37,559 nucleotides of DNA. It comes from Fibrobacter sp. (GTDB lineage: Bacteria > Fibrobacterota > Fibrobacteria > Fibrobacterales > Fibrobacteraceae). This document shows positions 8,198 to 16,358 of the stretch, in pieces (the stretch's first letter is position 1; each line of letters opens with the position of its first letter). The DNA lies in the NCBI GenBank assembly GCA_024689485.1, contig JAILDK010000067.1, forward strand, positions 1 through 37,559, given 5' to 3'. A model generated the notes under the pieces. It ran no database searches and had not been told where the DNA came from. It saw only the letters and a list, made by a program, of their open reading frames with translations. Made by a program: the position numbers and the translations under genes.

Positions 8198-9466
8198 ATG
8201 AAGCGAATCCTTTCCTCGTTGACATTCCTATTGGCCCTAGCGACTGCCGCGTTTGCGGACGGGTCCCTGTCGGGAGCTTGTACCGAAGGAAAGCCTGTGC
8301 GGAACATTCGATTCTCGGGTCTTGAAGACACCCAACCTCATGTGGTGGAACGGGAACTTTTGAACGCTTCGGGGGAGCCTTTTTCCGCCGAAAATTTTCG
8401 CGTCGAAAAATTGAATCTGGAAAGTCTCGATCTCTTTTCGGACGTTTCGTTAGTTTGTACGGAATCCGCGGAAGGTATCGAACTCGAATACCGCTTCACG
8501 GAACTTTTGCATTGGATTCCGTCGCCCGCCGGTAAAAAGACCGATCAGGACGGCTGGATGCTTGGACTTGCTCTTGCGCATTTGAACGTGGCAGGGGAAG
8601 ATATCCGTGTGGAGGCTCAATACCGCACATCGGTGAGCCCGCTTTTCGATTCCAAGGAATTCGCCATTTACGCGAGCTCTCCGTGGCTTCTGGGACTTCC
8701 GCTGTCCTGGAACTTTGAATTTTTGCGCACGGATTCCTGGGACGATTTAAGAAACTTTTATGACCGCTCCTGGTATGCGCATCTAGAAATCGGTGCAAGG
8801 CTCTGGAAGAATATTTCGCTCCTCTGGGCGCCTTCTTACCGTTATGTGCAAAAGTACGGCGCCGTGCCGGATTTGGGCGTAGGCGTACTCTTAGACGCGC
8901 GAGACTCCAAGGTGGATCCGCATCTCGGCGCGTATGAAGAATTCCGTGTGACGCGCTATGGCGTCTTTTACGCGGACGTGGAAGATTATATCGAATACCT
9001 GTGGGATAACCGCCTGTATTACCCGATGGGCCGTTTTATTACGGGCGTGTCCTCGCTCTTGCGCTACCGCCCGGGAACGCAGATGTTCTTTGACCGCTTG
9101 CATCAGGGCGGTGCCAATACGCTCCGAGGCTTTGATCCGGACTCGAGCATCCACGGTCGCCACGAAGCGATCTGGAACGTGGAAGAACGCTTTGTACTGT
9201 TGGATCGCCATCCGTTCAGCGTCATGGGGGCAAACCTCTTTTGGGGCGTGCAGCTCGTCGCCGGTGTCGAAGGCTCCTTCCTTTGGGATACAGAAACTCC
9301 CGACTGGGGCGATTACCGCCAGAGCGTTTACGGCGGCATTCACTTCATTATCCCGGCGCTCGACCGCATCCGTATAGAAGCGGGATACAGTCCTGACGGT
9401 GGAGAAATCAAGGTTGCCGTGGGCCTTTATGACAAAAACACGTCTTTAAGATGGCGCTCTCGGTAA
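8198..9466 (+). CDS. Omp85-superfamily outer-membrane barrel with one POTRA domain
   Basis: A 422-residue outer-membrane protein. The signal peptide is cleaved near residue 20 ('AFA-DG'). Residues about 32-100 read as a single POTRA domain ('VRNIRFSGLEDTQPHVVERELL'-type start). The rest is a beta-barrel (about 125-422). The conserved Omp85 loop-6 motif is seen as 'GGANTLRGF' with Arg310. Omp85 proteins insert or move other proteins or lipids at the outer membrane, but BamA usually has five POTRA domains and TamA three, so this is not the main BamA. It is a lone gene after a terminator. Its substrate is unknown. Confidence 0.8.
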   Translation: MKRILSSLTFLLALATAAFADGSLSGACTEGKPVRNIRFSGLEDTQPHVVERELLNASGEPFSAENFRVEKLNLESLDLFSDVSLVCTESAEGIELEYRFTELLHWIPSPAGKKTDQDGWMLGLALAHLNVAGEDIRVEAQYRTSVSPLFDSKEFAIYASSPWLLGLPLSWNFEFLRTDSWDDLRNFYDRSWYAHLEIGARLWKNISLLWAPSYRYVQKYGAVPDLGVGVLLDARDSKVDPHLGAYEEFRVTRYGVFYADVEDYIEYLWDNRLYYPMGRFITGVSSLLRYRPGTQMFFDRLHQGGANTLRGFDPDSSIHGRHEAIWNVEERFVLLDRHPFSVMGANLFWGVQLVAGVEGSFLWDTETPDWGDYRQSVYGGIHFIIPALDRIRIEAGYSPDGGEIKVAVGLYDKNTSLRWRSR

Positions 9467-9486
9467 TTGTAAGTTATATTTAGCTT

Positions 9487-10086
9487 ATGCCAATTAATTA
9501 CTTAGAACTCCCGATTGGGCCGAAATATCCATACGAAGTGGATTGTGTTGTTGAAATTCCGAAGGATACGAACGTCAAGTACGAATATGATGAACGTTTC
9601 CACGTCTTCCGTTTGGACCGTTGCCTCCTTTCTTCCATGAGCTATCCGTGCAGCTACGGTCTCATTCCGAGTACCCGTGCCGATGACGGCGATGCCTTGG
9701 ATATGCTGGTTTATTGCTCTGCGCCTCTCGCGACGGGCACTGTCGTTTCTTGCCGCGCCGTGGGCGTTTTGGACATGACGGACGGCGGAAAAAAGGATTA
9801 CAAGGTGCTCGGCGTGCCTCTGTACATTCCGCACCCGATTCGCGATCTGCAGGACGTGGACCCGATGTTCTTGAAGATTACCCGCAACTTCTTCCAGTAC
9901 TACAAGGAACTCGAAGGCAAGTCCGTGGAAATCGGCGACTGGCTCTCTGCCGATGTCGCCCGGGAAAAGATCGTGGAAGCGCACAAGAACTTCTTTGCGA
10001 CGCAGATCCAGGCTCCGGAACGCTGCTACCAGGAACCGGAAGTGAATTCCGAATACAATCCGAATACCGACCTGATGATGATCTAA
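9487..10086 (+). CDS. ppa: Inorganic pyrophosphatase, soluble family I
   Basis: A 199-residue enzyme that hydrolyses pyrophosphate to phosphate and so drives biosynthetic reactions. The metal-binding signature 'DDGDALDMLV' is present, with 'YPCSYGLIPST' before it. It begins 20 bases after the Omp85 gene and shares a bidirectional terminator with yebC. TTATATTTAG just upstream (about 9473-9482) may be its -10 box. Confidence 0.95.
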   Translation: MPINYLELPIGPKYPYEVDCVVEIPKDTNVKYEYDERFHVFRLDRCLLSSMSYPCSYGLIPSTRADDGDALDMLVYCSAPLATGTVVSCRAVGVLDMTDGGKKDYKVLGVPLYIPHPIRDLQDVDPMFLKITRNFFQYYKELEGKSVEIGDWLSADVAREKIVEAHKNFFATQIQAPERCYQEPEVNSEYNPNTDLMMI

Positions 10087-10112
10087 TTTTCGGCAGGAGA
10101 CAAAAAATTCCA

Positions 10113-10148
10113 AAAAGAAAGGCCCCGCAAATGCGGAGCCTTTTCTTT
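10113..10148. terminator. Bidirectional terminator between ppa and yebC
   Basis: AAGAAAGGCCCCGC and GCGGAGCCTTTTCTTT form a long stem with one mismatch around an AAAT loop, with A-rich and T-rich flanks on the two sides. Confidence 0.85.
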
Positions 10149-10165
10149 GGAAAACCGAATGCAGA

Positions 10166-10912
10166 TTATTCTGCTGCGTCCATGTCTTCTTCGCTGATTT
10201 CAGCGTTGTGATAAACGTCTTGGACGTCATCATCGTCTTCGAACTTGTCGAGAAGCTTGAGGAGCTTCTGAGCGTCACTGTGGTCGAGCTTGACCGGGTC
10301 GTTCGGGACGTAAGAGATTTCCGCGTTGAGCATTTCGATGTTGGCTGCTTCGAGAGCCTTGGTCACAGCGTCGAATGCTTCCGGGGAAGTGGAAATTTCG
10401 TGAACGTCATCTTCCGTAGCCATGTCGTCTGCACCTGCTTCGAGAGCCACGTCCATGACCTGGTCTTCAGCGTACTTCGTGGCATCGACATCGATCACGC
10501 CCTTGTGCGTAAATGCCCAAGCAACGGAACCGGATTCGCCGAGGCTACCGCCGTTCTTGTTGAAGATGTTGCGGATGTTGGAGACCGTACGGGTCTTGTT
10601 GTCCGTCATGCACTTCACGAAAATGGCAACGCCACCCGGACCGCGACCTTCATAGATCGGTTCTTCCATGATGACATCTTTACCTTCACCAGTACCCTTT
10701 GCGATAGCGGATTCGATATTCTTGGCAGGAAGGCTCTGGCTCTTGGCCTTGAGGATGGCTGCGCGGAGACGCGGGTTGGAATCCGGGTTGCCACCACCGA
10801 GCTTCGCTGCGATGGAGATTTCCTTAATGAATTTGTTCCAGGCTTTTGCGCGGGCGACGTCAGTCTTAGCTTTCTTGCGCTTCGTGGTTGCCCATTTAGA
10901 GTGTCCGGACAT
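10166..10912 (-). CDS. yebC: YebC/PmpR-family protein
   Basis: A 248-residue member of the YebC family, with the hallmark start 'SGHSKWATTKRKKAKTD' and 'EGRGPGGVAIFVKC'. Family members have been described as transcription regulators and, for some, as helpers of ribosomes stalled at proline stretches; which applies here cannot be told. The C-terminus is acidic ('FEDDDDVQDV'). Its upstream region on the minus strand has TTCTATCTTTG (about 10943-10953), a variant of the recurrent -10 element. Confidence 0.95.
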   Translation of the reverse strand: MSGHSKWATTKRKKAKTDVARAKAWNKFIKEISIAAKLGGGNPDSNPRLRAAILKAKSQSLPAKNIESAIAKGTGEGKDVIMEEPIYEGRGPGGVAIFVKCMTDNKTRTVSNIRNIFNKNGGSLGESGSVAWAFTHKGVIDVDATKYAEDQVMDVALEAGADDMATEDDVHEISTSPEAFDAVTKALEAANIEMLNAEISYVPNDPVKLDHSDAQKLLKLLDKFEDDDDVQDVYHNAEISEEDMDAAE

Positions 10913-11051
10913 ATATACCTCGGGTGTTCAAATTTTGTTTTTCAAAGATAGAATCTTACACGGATGTTAACATGCAAAATTTTGAAAAAGAGAACGAAAA
11001 TGCATCAGGTTACTTTCAAAAAATGACATTTTTGTAAAAAGAATCTTCTTT

Positions 11052-12452
11052 TTAGTGCGAAAGCGTTTTCAGATATGCGTCGAGAGCCTTCTTGTATTCC
11101 TGAACGCCCTTGGCGATCCGCTTCGCCATGTCCTTTTGACCTTTCTCCGAACTCATGTATCGTTCTTCTTCTGGGTTGCTGATGAAGCCGAGTTCGATGA
11201 GGGTTGCCGGCATGAATGCACCGACAAGCACCATGAATCCCGCACCGCCAGCACCGGATCCCATTTTGGAAATCTTTCCGCCTTCGTAGGCTTGGATCGC
11301 CTTTTCGGTAAAGGTGTAGCTCGCCTGTTTGTACTGTTCCAAACGGGCCTGGATCTTGAGCCAGTCGAGGGGGGAAAGTTCTTCCTTGGAATTCTTATCG
11401 CCGTAGGTTTTGGCCACCTTGTTTTCGCGGCGAGCAATGGCGCGGTCTTCTTCGCTTTCTGGATCGCGCAGCACGTAGATGCGGAATCCTTTCGTTTTGC
11501 TCTTGCGAGCCTTGTTGCCGTCGATCGCGTTGCAGTGAATGCTAATAAAGAGGTCGCCGTTCCACTTGTTCGCAATTTGCGGACGCTCGGAAAGCTGAAT
11601 GAATTTGTCTGTACTGCGGGTGAGCTTTACGTTGAAGCCCATCGCGACGAGTTCTTTTTCAAGAAGCTTGGATACCGCAAGGACAATGTCCTTTTCGTTC
11701 GAAATCAAACCGATGGCGCCGGGGTCCTTTCCACCGTGGCCCGGATCGATCACAATGTTCTTGACTTCGCGGGATCCCGCAGGCGCGTTCTTGCGCACGA
11801 CAGGCTTTTGTTCTGCAACGGAAGACGAAGACTTTGCGACCGAAGAAGAAGACTTCGCGACCGACGACGAAGATTTTGCTGCAGAAGACGAAGACTTTGC
11901 GACCGAGGAAGAGGACTTTGCGACGGAAGACGAAGATTTTGCTACAGACGAAGAAGACGGCGTTGCGGCAGAAGAAACCGCCGCAGGGGAGTCCGACCTT
12001 AAAAGTTTGGCCGTGGTATCGACCGTGTATTTTTTGGAAAAAGCCTTGCTAAAAATTTCGACCGTTTCTTCGAGAGGCGTCCAAATGACGTCGTCTTCAA
12101 AGGCGGTGGGCGTCGAAAGCTTGACCGCATTTCCGTTGGCAAAAATGTATGGGAAACCGAGAACAAAGGAACAGGAAAGCTGCTTGCCTTCGGTTTTAAA
12201 ATGACGTTCCACCGGTTGCCAGTGGGTCGTGAGACCTTCTTCCTTGGAAAGCGAATCGATGTTCACCATCCAGGTCCCGTCGATTTTAGAGATAGGAGCG
12301 CTTGCGACCGCTTCCGTGAAGAGGCCTAGGCACAAAAGCAACGCTACAAAAATCAGCGTCGACCGCCCGCTTTGACGATGCGCGCAATGGCGAGCTTCTC
12401 GTCCCGAGCGATAATGTCCTGTCGTTTGTCTCTTTGATCTTTGCCTCGACAT
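11052..12452 (-). CDS. N-acetylmuramoyl-L-alanine amidase (Amidase_3) with Ser-rich linker
   Basis: A zinc amidase that cuts the amide bond between MurNAc and the stem peptide. Catalytic-domain motifs lie in the C-terminal half: 'VIDPGHGGKDPGAIG', 'FISIHCNA' and 'TLIELGFISNPEEE'. An N-terminal hydrophobic segment ending 'AVASA' looks like a signal sequence, followed by a small beta domain (to about 150). A linker of seven near-identical 'KSSSSVA'-type heptads (about 165-215) follows. The start is uncertain. The ATG at 12452 overlaps smpB by 100 bases and gives an unusually long Arg-rich n-region; no ATG, GTG or TTG lies between it and the hydrophobic core. It is the last gene of the smpB operon. 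Confidence 0.9.
   Translation of the reverse strand: MSRQRSKRQTTGHYRSGREARHCAHRQSGRSTLIFVALLLCLGLFTEAVASAPISKIDGTWMVNIDSLSKEEGLTTHWQPVERHFKTEGKQLSCSFVLGFPYIFANGNAVKLSTPTAFEDDVIWTPLEETVEIFSKAFSKKYTVDTTAKLLRSDSPAAVSSAATPSSSSVAKSSSSVAKSSSSVAKSSSSAAKSSSSVAKSSSSVAKSSSSVAEQKPVVRKNAPAGSREVKNIVIDPGHGGKDPGAIGLISNEKDIVLAVSKLLEKELVAMGFNVKLTRSTDKFIQLSERPQIANKWNGDLFISIHCNAIDGNKARKSKTKGFRIYVLRDPESEEDRAIARRENKVAKTYGDKNSKEELSPLDWLKIQARLEQYKQASYTFTEKAIQAYEGGKISKMGSGAGGAGFMVLVGAFMPATLIELGFISNPEEERYMSSEKGQKDMAKRIAKGVQEYKKALDAYLKTLSH
11815..11960 (-). repeat. Tandem 21-bp repeats coding the amidase Ser linker
   Basis: About seven 21-bp units encode 'SSSSVAK' heptads in the amidase. The units differ at synonymous sites (TCG, TCT, TCC Ser codons), so the amino-acid pattern is kept while the DNA has drifted. 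Confidence 0.75.
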
Positions 12453-12835
12453 ATGCCTACTTCGATCTTTGCATAACGCTTTTTGAAATACAACTTCAAC
12501 GGAATCAAGGTGAGACCCTTGAGCTCGGTTGCTTTGCGCATTTTCTGAATTTCAGAAACGTGGGCGAGCAACTTGCGTTTGCGCTGCGGTTCATGCCCAA
12601 AGCGTTTGGCGAAAAAGTATTCGTCGATATGGGCGCCCACGAGCCAAAGTTCGTTCTTGTCTTTGGAGACTTCGACCCAGGCGTCGTTAAAGCTGCACTT
12701 ACCAGCTCGAATCGATTTGATTTCAGAGCCGACGAGCATGACGCCGACTTCAAAACGATCTTCGATAAAGTAAAGATGTTGAGCCTTTCGGTTCGTGATC
12801 GTCGGCGTTTTTGCGACTTCTTTCTTATCAGTCAT
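12353..12835 (-). CDS. smpB: SsrA-binding protein SmpB
   Basis: A 160-residue protein that binds tmRNA and brings it to stalled ribosomes. Family motifs: 'NRKAQHLYFIEDRFEVGVML' near the start, 'GSEIKSIRAGK' and the basic C-terminal tail ('RGKDQRDKRQDI'). The ATG at 12835 gives the normal length; the longer in-frame extension runs through the HU gene. It overlaps the end of the HU/IHF gene by eight bases, which implies translational coupling. No tmRNA gene was seen in the window. Confidence 0.95.
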   Translation of the reverse strand: MTDKKEVAKTPTITNRKAQHLYFIEDRFEVGVMLVGSEIKSIRAGKCSFNDAWVEVSKDKNELWLVGAHIDEYFFAKRFGHEPQRKRKLLAHVSEIQKMRKATELKGLTLIPLKLYFKKRYAKIEVGICRGKDQRDKRQDIIARDEKLAIARIVKAGGRR

Positions 12836-13175
12836 TGTCGTCTTCGCCTTCGATGTTTTCGATGAATTCCGCGTCGGCGGACTTCTCGTCAAAAATCTTG
12901 CTGAGTTCGCGGCTCGCTTCGAATACCGGACGGATCTGGGCGTCGATATTCACCTTTTCCCCGGTGCGGGGATTGCGGGCGGTGCGAGCACCGCGCATGC
13001 GGAGCTTAAAGCGTCCGAATCCGCGGATTTCGATGTTCTTGCCTTCGATCAGGGCGTTAGAAATCGCATCCAAAAAATTTTCCACAATGACCTTCGTGTC
13101 GACCTGGGTCAGGCCGGCGCGCGATGCGATTTCTTCCACGAGATCTTTCTTGGTGATGTTTTTGGATGCGCTCAT
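12828..13175 (-). CDS. HU/IHF-family DNA-binding protein
   Basis: A 115-residue nucleoid protein. 'TKKDLVEEIASRAGL' opens the fold, and 'IRGFGRFKLRMRGARTARNPRTG' in two parts is the DNA-binding arm with the conserved Arg-Asn-Pro tip. It has an acidic tail ('EGEDDND') beyond the usual 90-100 residues. The long 'NP' arm motif suits either HU or IHF; I do not assign a subunit. It begins one base after the obg stop. Confidence 0.93.
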   Translation of the reverse strand: MSASKNITKKDLVEEIASRAGLTQVDTKVIVENFLDAISNALIEGKNIEIRGFGRFKLRMRGARTARNPRTGEKVNIDAQIRPVFEASRELSKIFDEKSADAEFIENIEGEDDND

Positions 13176-13176
13176 T

Positions 13177-14172
13177 TTAGTTTCCCCAACCTGTGTTCTT
13201 TTTGCGCTTGTCCGGTACGAGCTTGCCGAGGGCCTTCTTCAGGTCCTTCAGGCCGATGCCCGTGATCGCAGACGTTGCAATGTATTCCTGCTTCTTAGCC
13301 TTGAACGCCTTTTCGGCTTTTTCAATTCCCAAGTCCGCCTTGTTGAGTGCCACGATGAACGGCTTTTCCACAAGCTTCGGGTGGAACTGCTTGAGTTCCT
13401 TGCGAAGGGTCTGGAAGTTCTTCCAAGCGTTATCGTCAAAAGCGTCGATGACGAAAAGAAGAGCGTAGGTACGTTCGATGTGCTTCAAGAATTCATGACC
13501 GAGGCCCTTGCCTTCGCTTGCGCCTTCGATAAGGCCCGGAATGTCTGCGACGACAAAGGAACGTGCCGATTCCGTCACGATACCGAGGACCGGTTCGAGA
13601 GTGGTGAACGGGTAGTCGCCGACTTTAGGCTTGCCGCTCGAAATCTTGTTCACGAGGGAAGACTTGCCTGCATTCGGGAATCCCACAAGGCCCACATCAG
13701 CCACGAGCTTGAGTTCCAGGTAAAGTTCTCGACGTTCACCGCGCTGGCCCTGCGTCGCCTTTTCAGGCCCTTGCATGGCGGGCGTTACAAAGTGAACGTT
13801 GCCGAGACCGCCGCGACCGCCCTTGGCGGCCACCCAGCGCTGGTTCGGTTCCGTCAGGTCTGCAAGAATGTGACCTTCGGAATCCTTGACGAGCGTGCCA
13901 CAGGGAACGTCGACAATCAAATCTTTGGCAGAACGACCGGTGCAACGGGCGGCTCCGCCGTCCTGACCGTTGTCTGCTTTGTAAATGTGAGCGTTGCCCA
14001 TGTCCAAAAGCGTGGAATACTGTTCGTTCGCACGCAAGATGACACTGCCGCCGCGACCGCCGTCGCCACCGTCCGGACCGCCGAGCGGTACAAACTTTTC
14101 ACGGCGGAAACTGCTAAGGCCGTTACCGCCTTTGCCGGAGCGAACTTCGATCGTTTTTTCGTCTAAAAACAT
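13177..14172 (-). CDS. obg: Obg GTPase
   Basis: A 331-residue ribosome-assembly GTPase. The glycine-rich Obg domain (residues 1-about 158) has 'GKGGNGLSSFRREKF' and 'GGPDGGDGGRGG'. The G domain has the P-loop 'GFPNAGKSS', the G3 motif 'DIPGLIEGAS' and the G4 motif 'NKAD'. There is no C-terminal OCT domain, so it is the short form. Its ATG overlaps the argC stop by one base (TAATG). Confidence 0.97.
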   Translation of the reverse strand: MFLDEKTIEVRSGKGGNGLSSFRREKFVPLGGPDGGDGGRGGSVILRANEQYSTLLDMGNAHIYKADNGQDGGAARCTGRSAKDLIVDVPCGTLVKDSEGHILADLTEPNQRWVAAKGGRGGLGNVHFVTPAMQGPEKATQGQRGERRELYLELKLVADVGLVGFPNAGKSSLVNKISSGKPKVGDYPFTTLEPVLGIVTESARSFVVADIPGLIEGASEGKGLGHEFLKHIERTYALLFVIDAFDDNAWKNFQTLRKELKQFHPKLVEKPFIVALNKADLGIEKAEKAFKAKKQEYIATSAITGIGLKDLKKALGKLVPDKRKKNTGWGN

Positions 14173-15137
14173 TAGAGACCGATTCCTTCGTCAAGTCCGA
14201 GCGCGATGTTCATGTTCTGAATCGCAGCGCCACTTGCGCCCTTGCCCAGATTGTCGATAATGACGGAGACTTGGATGGAAGAATCCTTGCCGAACACGTA
14301 AACGTGGGCTTCGTTCGTTCCATTGCATTCCGTCGGGTTAAGAGAACCCGCATCCAGAGTCGGTTCTTCTTCATACGGGAGAACCTTGACAAAGCGGGTG
14401 TTTGCGTAATGAGCCGCTAAAATTTCCTGGATGTCCTTTGCCGAAGCGCTCTTGGTGAGAGAGCTCTGGAAAAGGGCCGTGGAAACAGCCATGCCTTTGT
14501 AATACGGACCGACGACCGGGTTGAAGATCGGGGCTTTTTCGAGTCCGCACACCTGCATCATTTCTGGGAGGTGCTTGTGATGATGGCCGAGCGCATACGG
14601 GCGCGGTGCGAACAGGCGAGGGGATTCTCCCGGGTGCGAGACCTGGGCGCCTTCGGCTTCGTAGTTCGCGATCATCTTTTTACCGCCGCCCGAGTAGCCG
14701 GTCAGGCTGTACGTGGCGAGGTCCGCGTTCTTCTTCAAAAGTCCGGCCGCGATCAGCGGATAGACTCCGAGAATGAATCCGGAAGCGTGGCAGCCCGGAT
14801 TCGCAATGCGGGTATTCGTTTCAACGGCTTTGCGAAATTCCGGGGAGAGTTCCGAAAGGCCGTAAGCCCAAGCCGGATTGGTACGGTGGGCGGTAGACGC
14901 ATCGATGATCTTCGTCTTCGGATTTGTGCAGAGTTCTGCGCTTTCCTTCGAAGCGGCATCCGGCAAGCAGAGGAAGGTGACGTCGGATTCGTTGATCAAA
15001 CGCTGGCGTTCCTTCGCATCTTTGCGGAGTTCAGGATCGATGTGCAAAAGTTCCACGTCGTCGCGGTTGGCGAGACGTTCGTTGATTTGAAGGCCAGTGG
15101 TTCCAGCTTCACCATCTACGAAAATACGGAATTTCAT
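14172..15137 (-). CDS. argC: N-acetyl-gamma-glutamyl-phosphate reductase, short type
   Basis: A 321-residue enzyme that reduces N-acetyl-glutamyl phosphate with NADPH in arginine synthesis. The catalytic cysteine is Cys116 in 'NPGCHASGF'. The N-terminus has 'VDGEAGTTGLQI', typical of the short ArgC type 2 family, and 'GYSGGGKKM' follows the cysteine. I chose the ATG at 15137 over the TTG just before it; AAGGAACG lies at the right distance upstream. It starts 23 bases after the YchJ-like gene and runs into obg. Confidence 0.95.
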   Translation of the reverse strand: MKFRIFVDGEAGTTGLQINERLANRDDVELLHIDPELRKDAKERQRLINESDVTFLCLPDAASKESAELCTNPKTKIIDASTAHRTNPAWAYGLSELSPEFRKAVETNTRIANPGCHASGFILGVYPLIAAGLLKKNADLATYSLTGYSGGGKKMIANYEAEGAQVSHPGESPRLFAPRPYALGHHHKHLPEMMQVCGLEKAPIFNPVVGPYYKGMAVSTALFQSSLTKSASAKDIQEILAAHYANTRFVKVLPYEEEPTLDAGSLNPTECNGTNEAHVYVFGKDSSIQVSVIIDNLGKGASGAAIQNMNIALGLDEGIGL

Positions 15138-15160
15138 CAATGCGTTCCTTGAATTTGAAA

Positions 15161-15658
15161 TTACTTGTTAGCGCCGCAGCACTTCTTGTACTTCTTGCCC
15201 GAACCGCACGGGCACGGATCGTTACGGCCGACTTCCGCTTCCTTGTGGATGGTCTGCGGCTTCACTGCGCGTCCATCGTAGAAGAGCCATGCGCCCTTCA
15301 CGCGGTGGAATTCAGAAAGTTCGTGGTGTTCACGGGCGATGTTGCCCTGCTTGAACTTGCAGACGAATTCGACCCAACCGATGTTCTTTTCTTCTTCGGT
15401 CTTCGTCTGGAGAATCTTGATGCCGAGCCATTCGGAACGGTTACTCCATTCTTCGACGCTCTTTTCATCGTAGTCGGTCTGCTGGGACGGTTCGAGAGAG
15501 TCCTTGAGCCACTTCACTTCGTGCTTGGCGTAAGCGGTGTAGCGGGAGCGCATCAGGGCTTCCGGAGTCGGAGCGAGGGTTACACCCTTAATAATCGGTT
15601 CGCAGCATTCGGCGTAGGTTTTGCCAGAGCCGCACGGGCAAAGATTTTCTTCTGCCAT
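15161..15658 (-). CDS. YchJ-like SEC-C metal-binding protein
   Basis: A 165-residue protein with a SEC-C zinc motif at each end: '[13 protein letters not shown]' (about residues 7-19) and '[13 protein letters not shown]' (about 149-161). The middle is the YchJ domain ('MRSRYTAYA', 'WLGIKIL'). The family function is not established; SEC-C motifs bind zinc and often mediate protein or ribosome contact. The ATG at 15658 is preferred to the TTG six bases upstream. It precedes argC closely. Confidence 0.9.
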   Translation of the reverse strand: MAEENLCPCGSGKTYAECCEPIIKGVTLAPTPEALMRSRYTAYAKHEVKWLKDSLEPSQQTDYDEKSVEEWSNRSEWLGIKILQTKTEEEKNIGWVEFVCKFKQGNIAREHHELSEFHRVKGAWLFYDGRAVKPQTIHKEAEVGRNDPCPCGSGKKYKKCCGANK

Positions 15659-15689
15659 AGTCAAAATTCCTTGGTTCGTTTTAAAACAC

Positions 15690-15724
15690 GATAGGCCATC
15701 CCCGTAAAAGGGATGACCTTCAAA
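15690..15724 (-). promoter_or_regulatory. Hairpin and -10-like element before the YchJ-like gene
   Basis: Read on the minus strand, TATATTTTG is followed by an imperfect hairpin (AAGGTCATCCC with GGGGATGGCCT). It could be a weak terminator after the methyltransferase gene or part of the leader of the next gene. There is no strong T run directly after the stem. Confidence 0.35.
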
Positions 15725-15734
15725 ATATATTTAT

Positions 15735-16358
15735 TTATTCTTCGACCTTTTTCAGGATCCAGATTTCTTCCTTGCCTTTACGGCTCGGAATGCTGTCCTT
15801 CACCGGCACGCGTTCGGCGATGTCGAAAATGCCGTCGAGACGGGCCATGAGTTCGCCTTCGGATGTCGGATGCGGAGGACCCTGGAGGGTGTTGCCGTTC
15901 AAGAACGGGTAGAAGAACGCGATGACGATGCCGTCATCCTTGAGCATCTTCTGCCAGACTTCAAAGCATTCGTCGCGACGACCCGGGTGGATTGCCGTAA
16001 ACGTGCAATAGTCATAGATGATGTCAAACTGTTGTCCGCCTTTTTTCGGATCCTTCGGGTTCAGCTCGAAAAGGTCCAAGTCAAGGGACTTCAAGTTCGC
16101 GTGCTTGCGGGAAAGACGGTCGAGTTCATCGACAGCTGTCGGCGCAAAGTCAACGGCGAGCACTTCGTGTCCGCGTTCCGCCCAAGCTTCTGCATCATAG
16201 CCGAAGCCTGCGCCCGGGACGAGCACGCTTCCCGTTTGGGGACAGACGGGGTTCTTGAAAAAGTCGAGAAGAGCCGGAGTGGCCTTCTTCAAATTCCAGT
16301 AATCCTTGTGTTCCGTGTAGAGATTTTCCCAGAACTCAGGCAGATTCTGTGTCAGCAT
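15735..16358 (-). CDS. TPMT-like SAM-dependent methyltransferase
   Basis: A 207-residue class I methyltransferase. The SAM-binding motif is 'VLVPGAGFGYDAEAWAERG' with the acidic 'AVDF' that binds the ribose. The start 'FWENLYTEHKDYWNL' and 'RDECFEVWQKML' are typical of the thiopurine S-methyltransferase family, whose bacterial members act on thiol, halide, selenium or tellurium compounds. The true substrate is unknown. The start overlaps the end of rlmN by 23 bases, so the two are co-translated. Confidence 0.85.
   Translation of the reverse strand: MLTQNLPEFWENLYTEHKDYWNLKKATPALLDFFKNPVCPQTGSVLVPGAGFGYDAEAWAERGHEVLAVDFAPTAVDELDRLSRKHANLKSLDLDLFELNPKDPKKGGQQFDIIYDYCTFTAIHPGRRDECFEVWQKMLKDDGIVIAFFYPFLNGNTLQGPPHPTSEGELMARLDGIFDIAERVPVKDSIPSRKGKEEIWILKKVEE

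Noticed and set aside
11815-11960. CRISPR-like or minisatellite reading of the regular repeats
   Set aside because: There are no spacers; the repeats are in frame and encode the amidase Ser linker.
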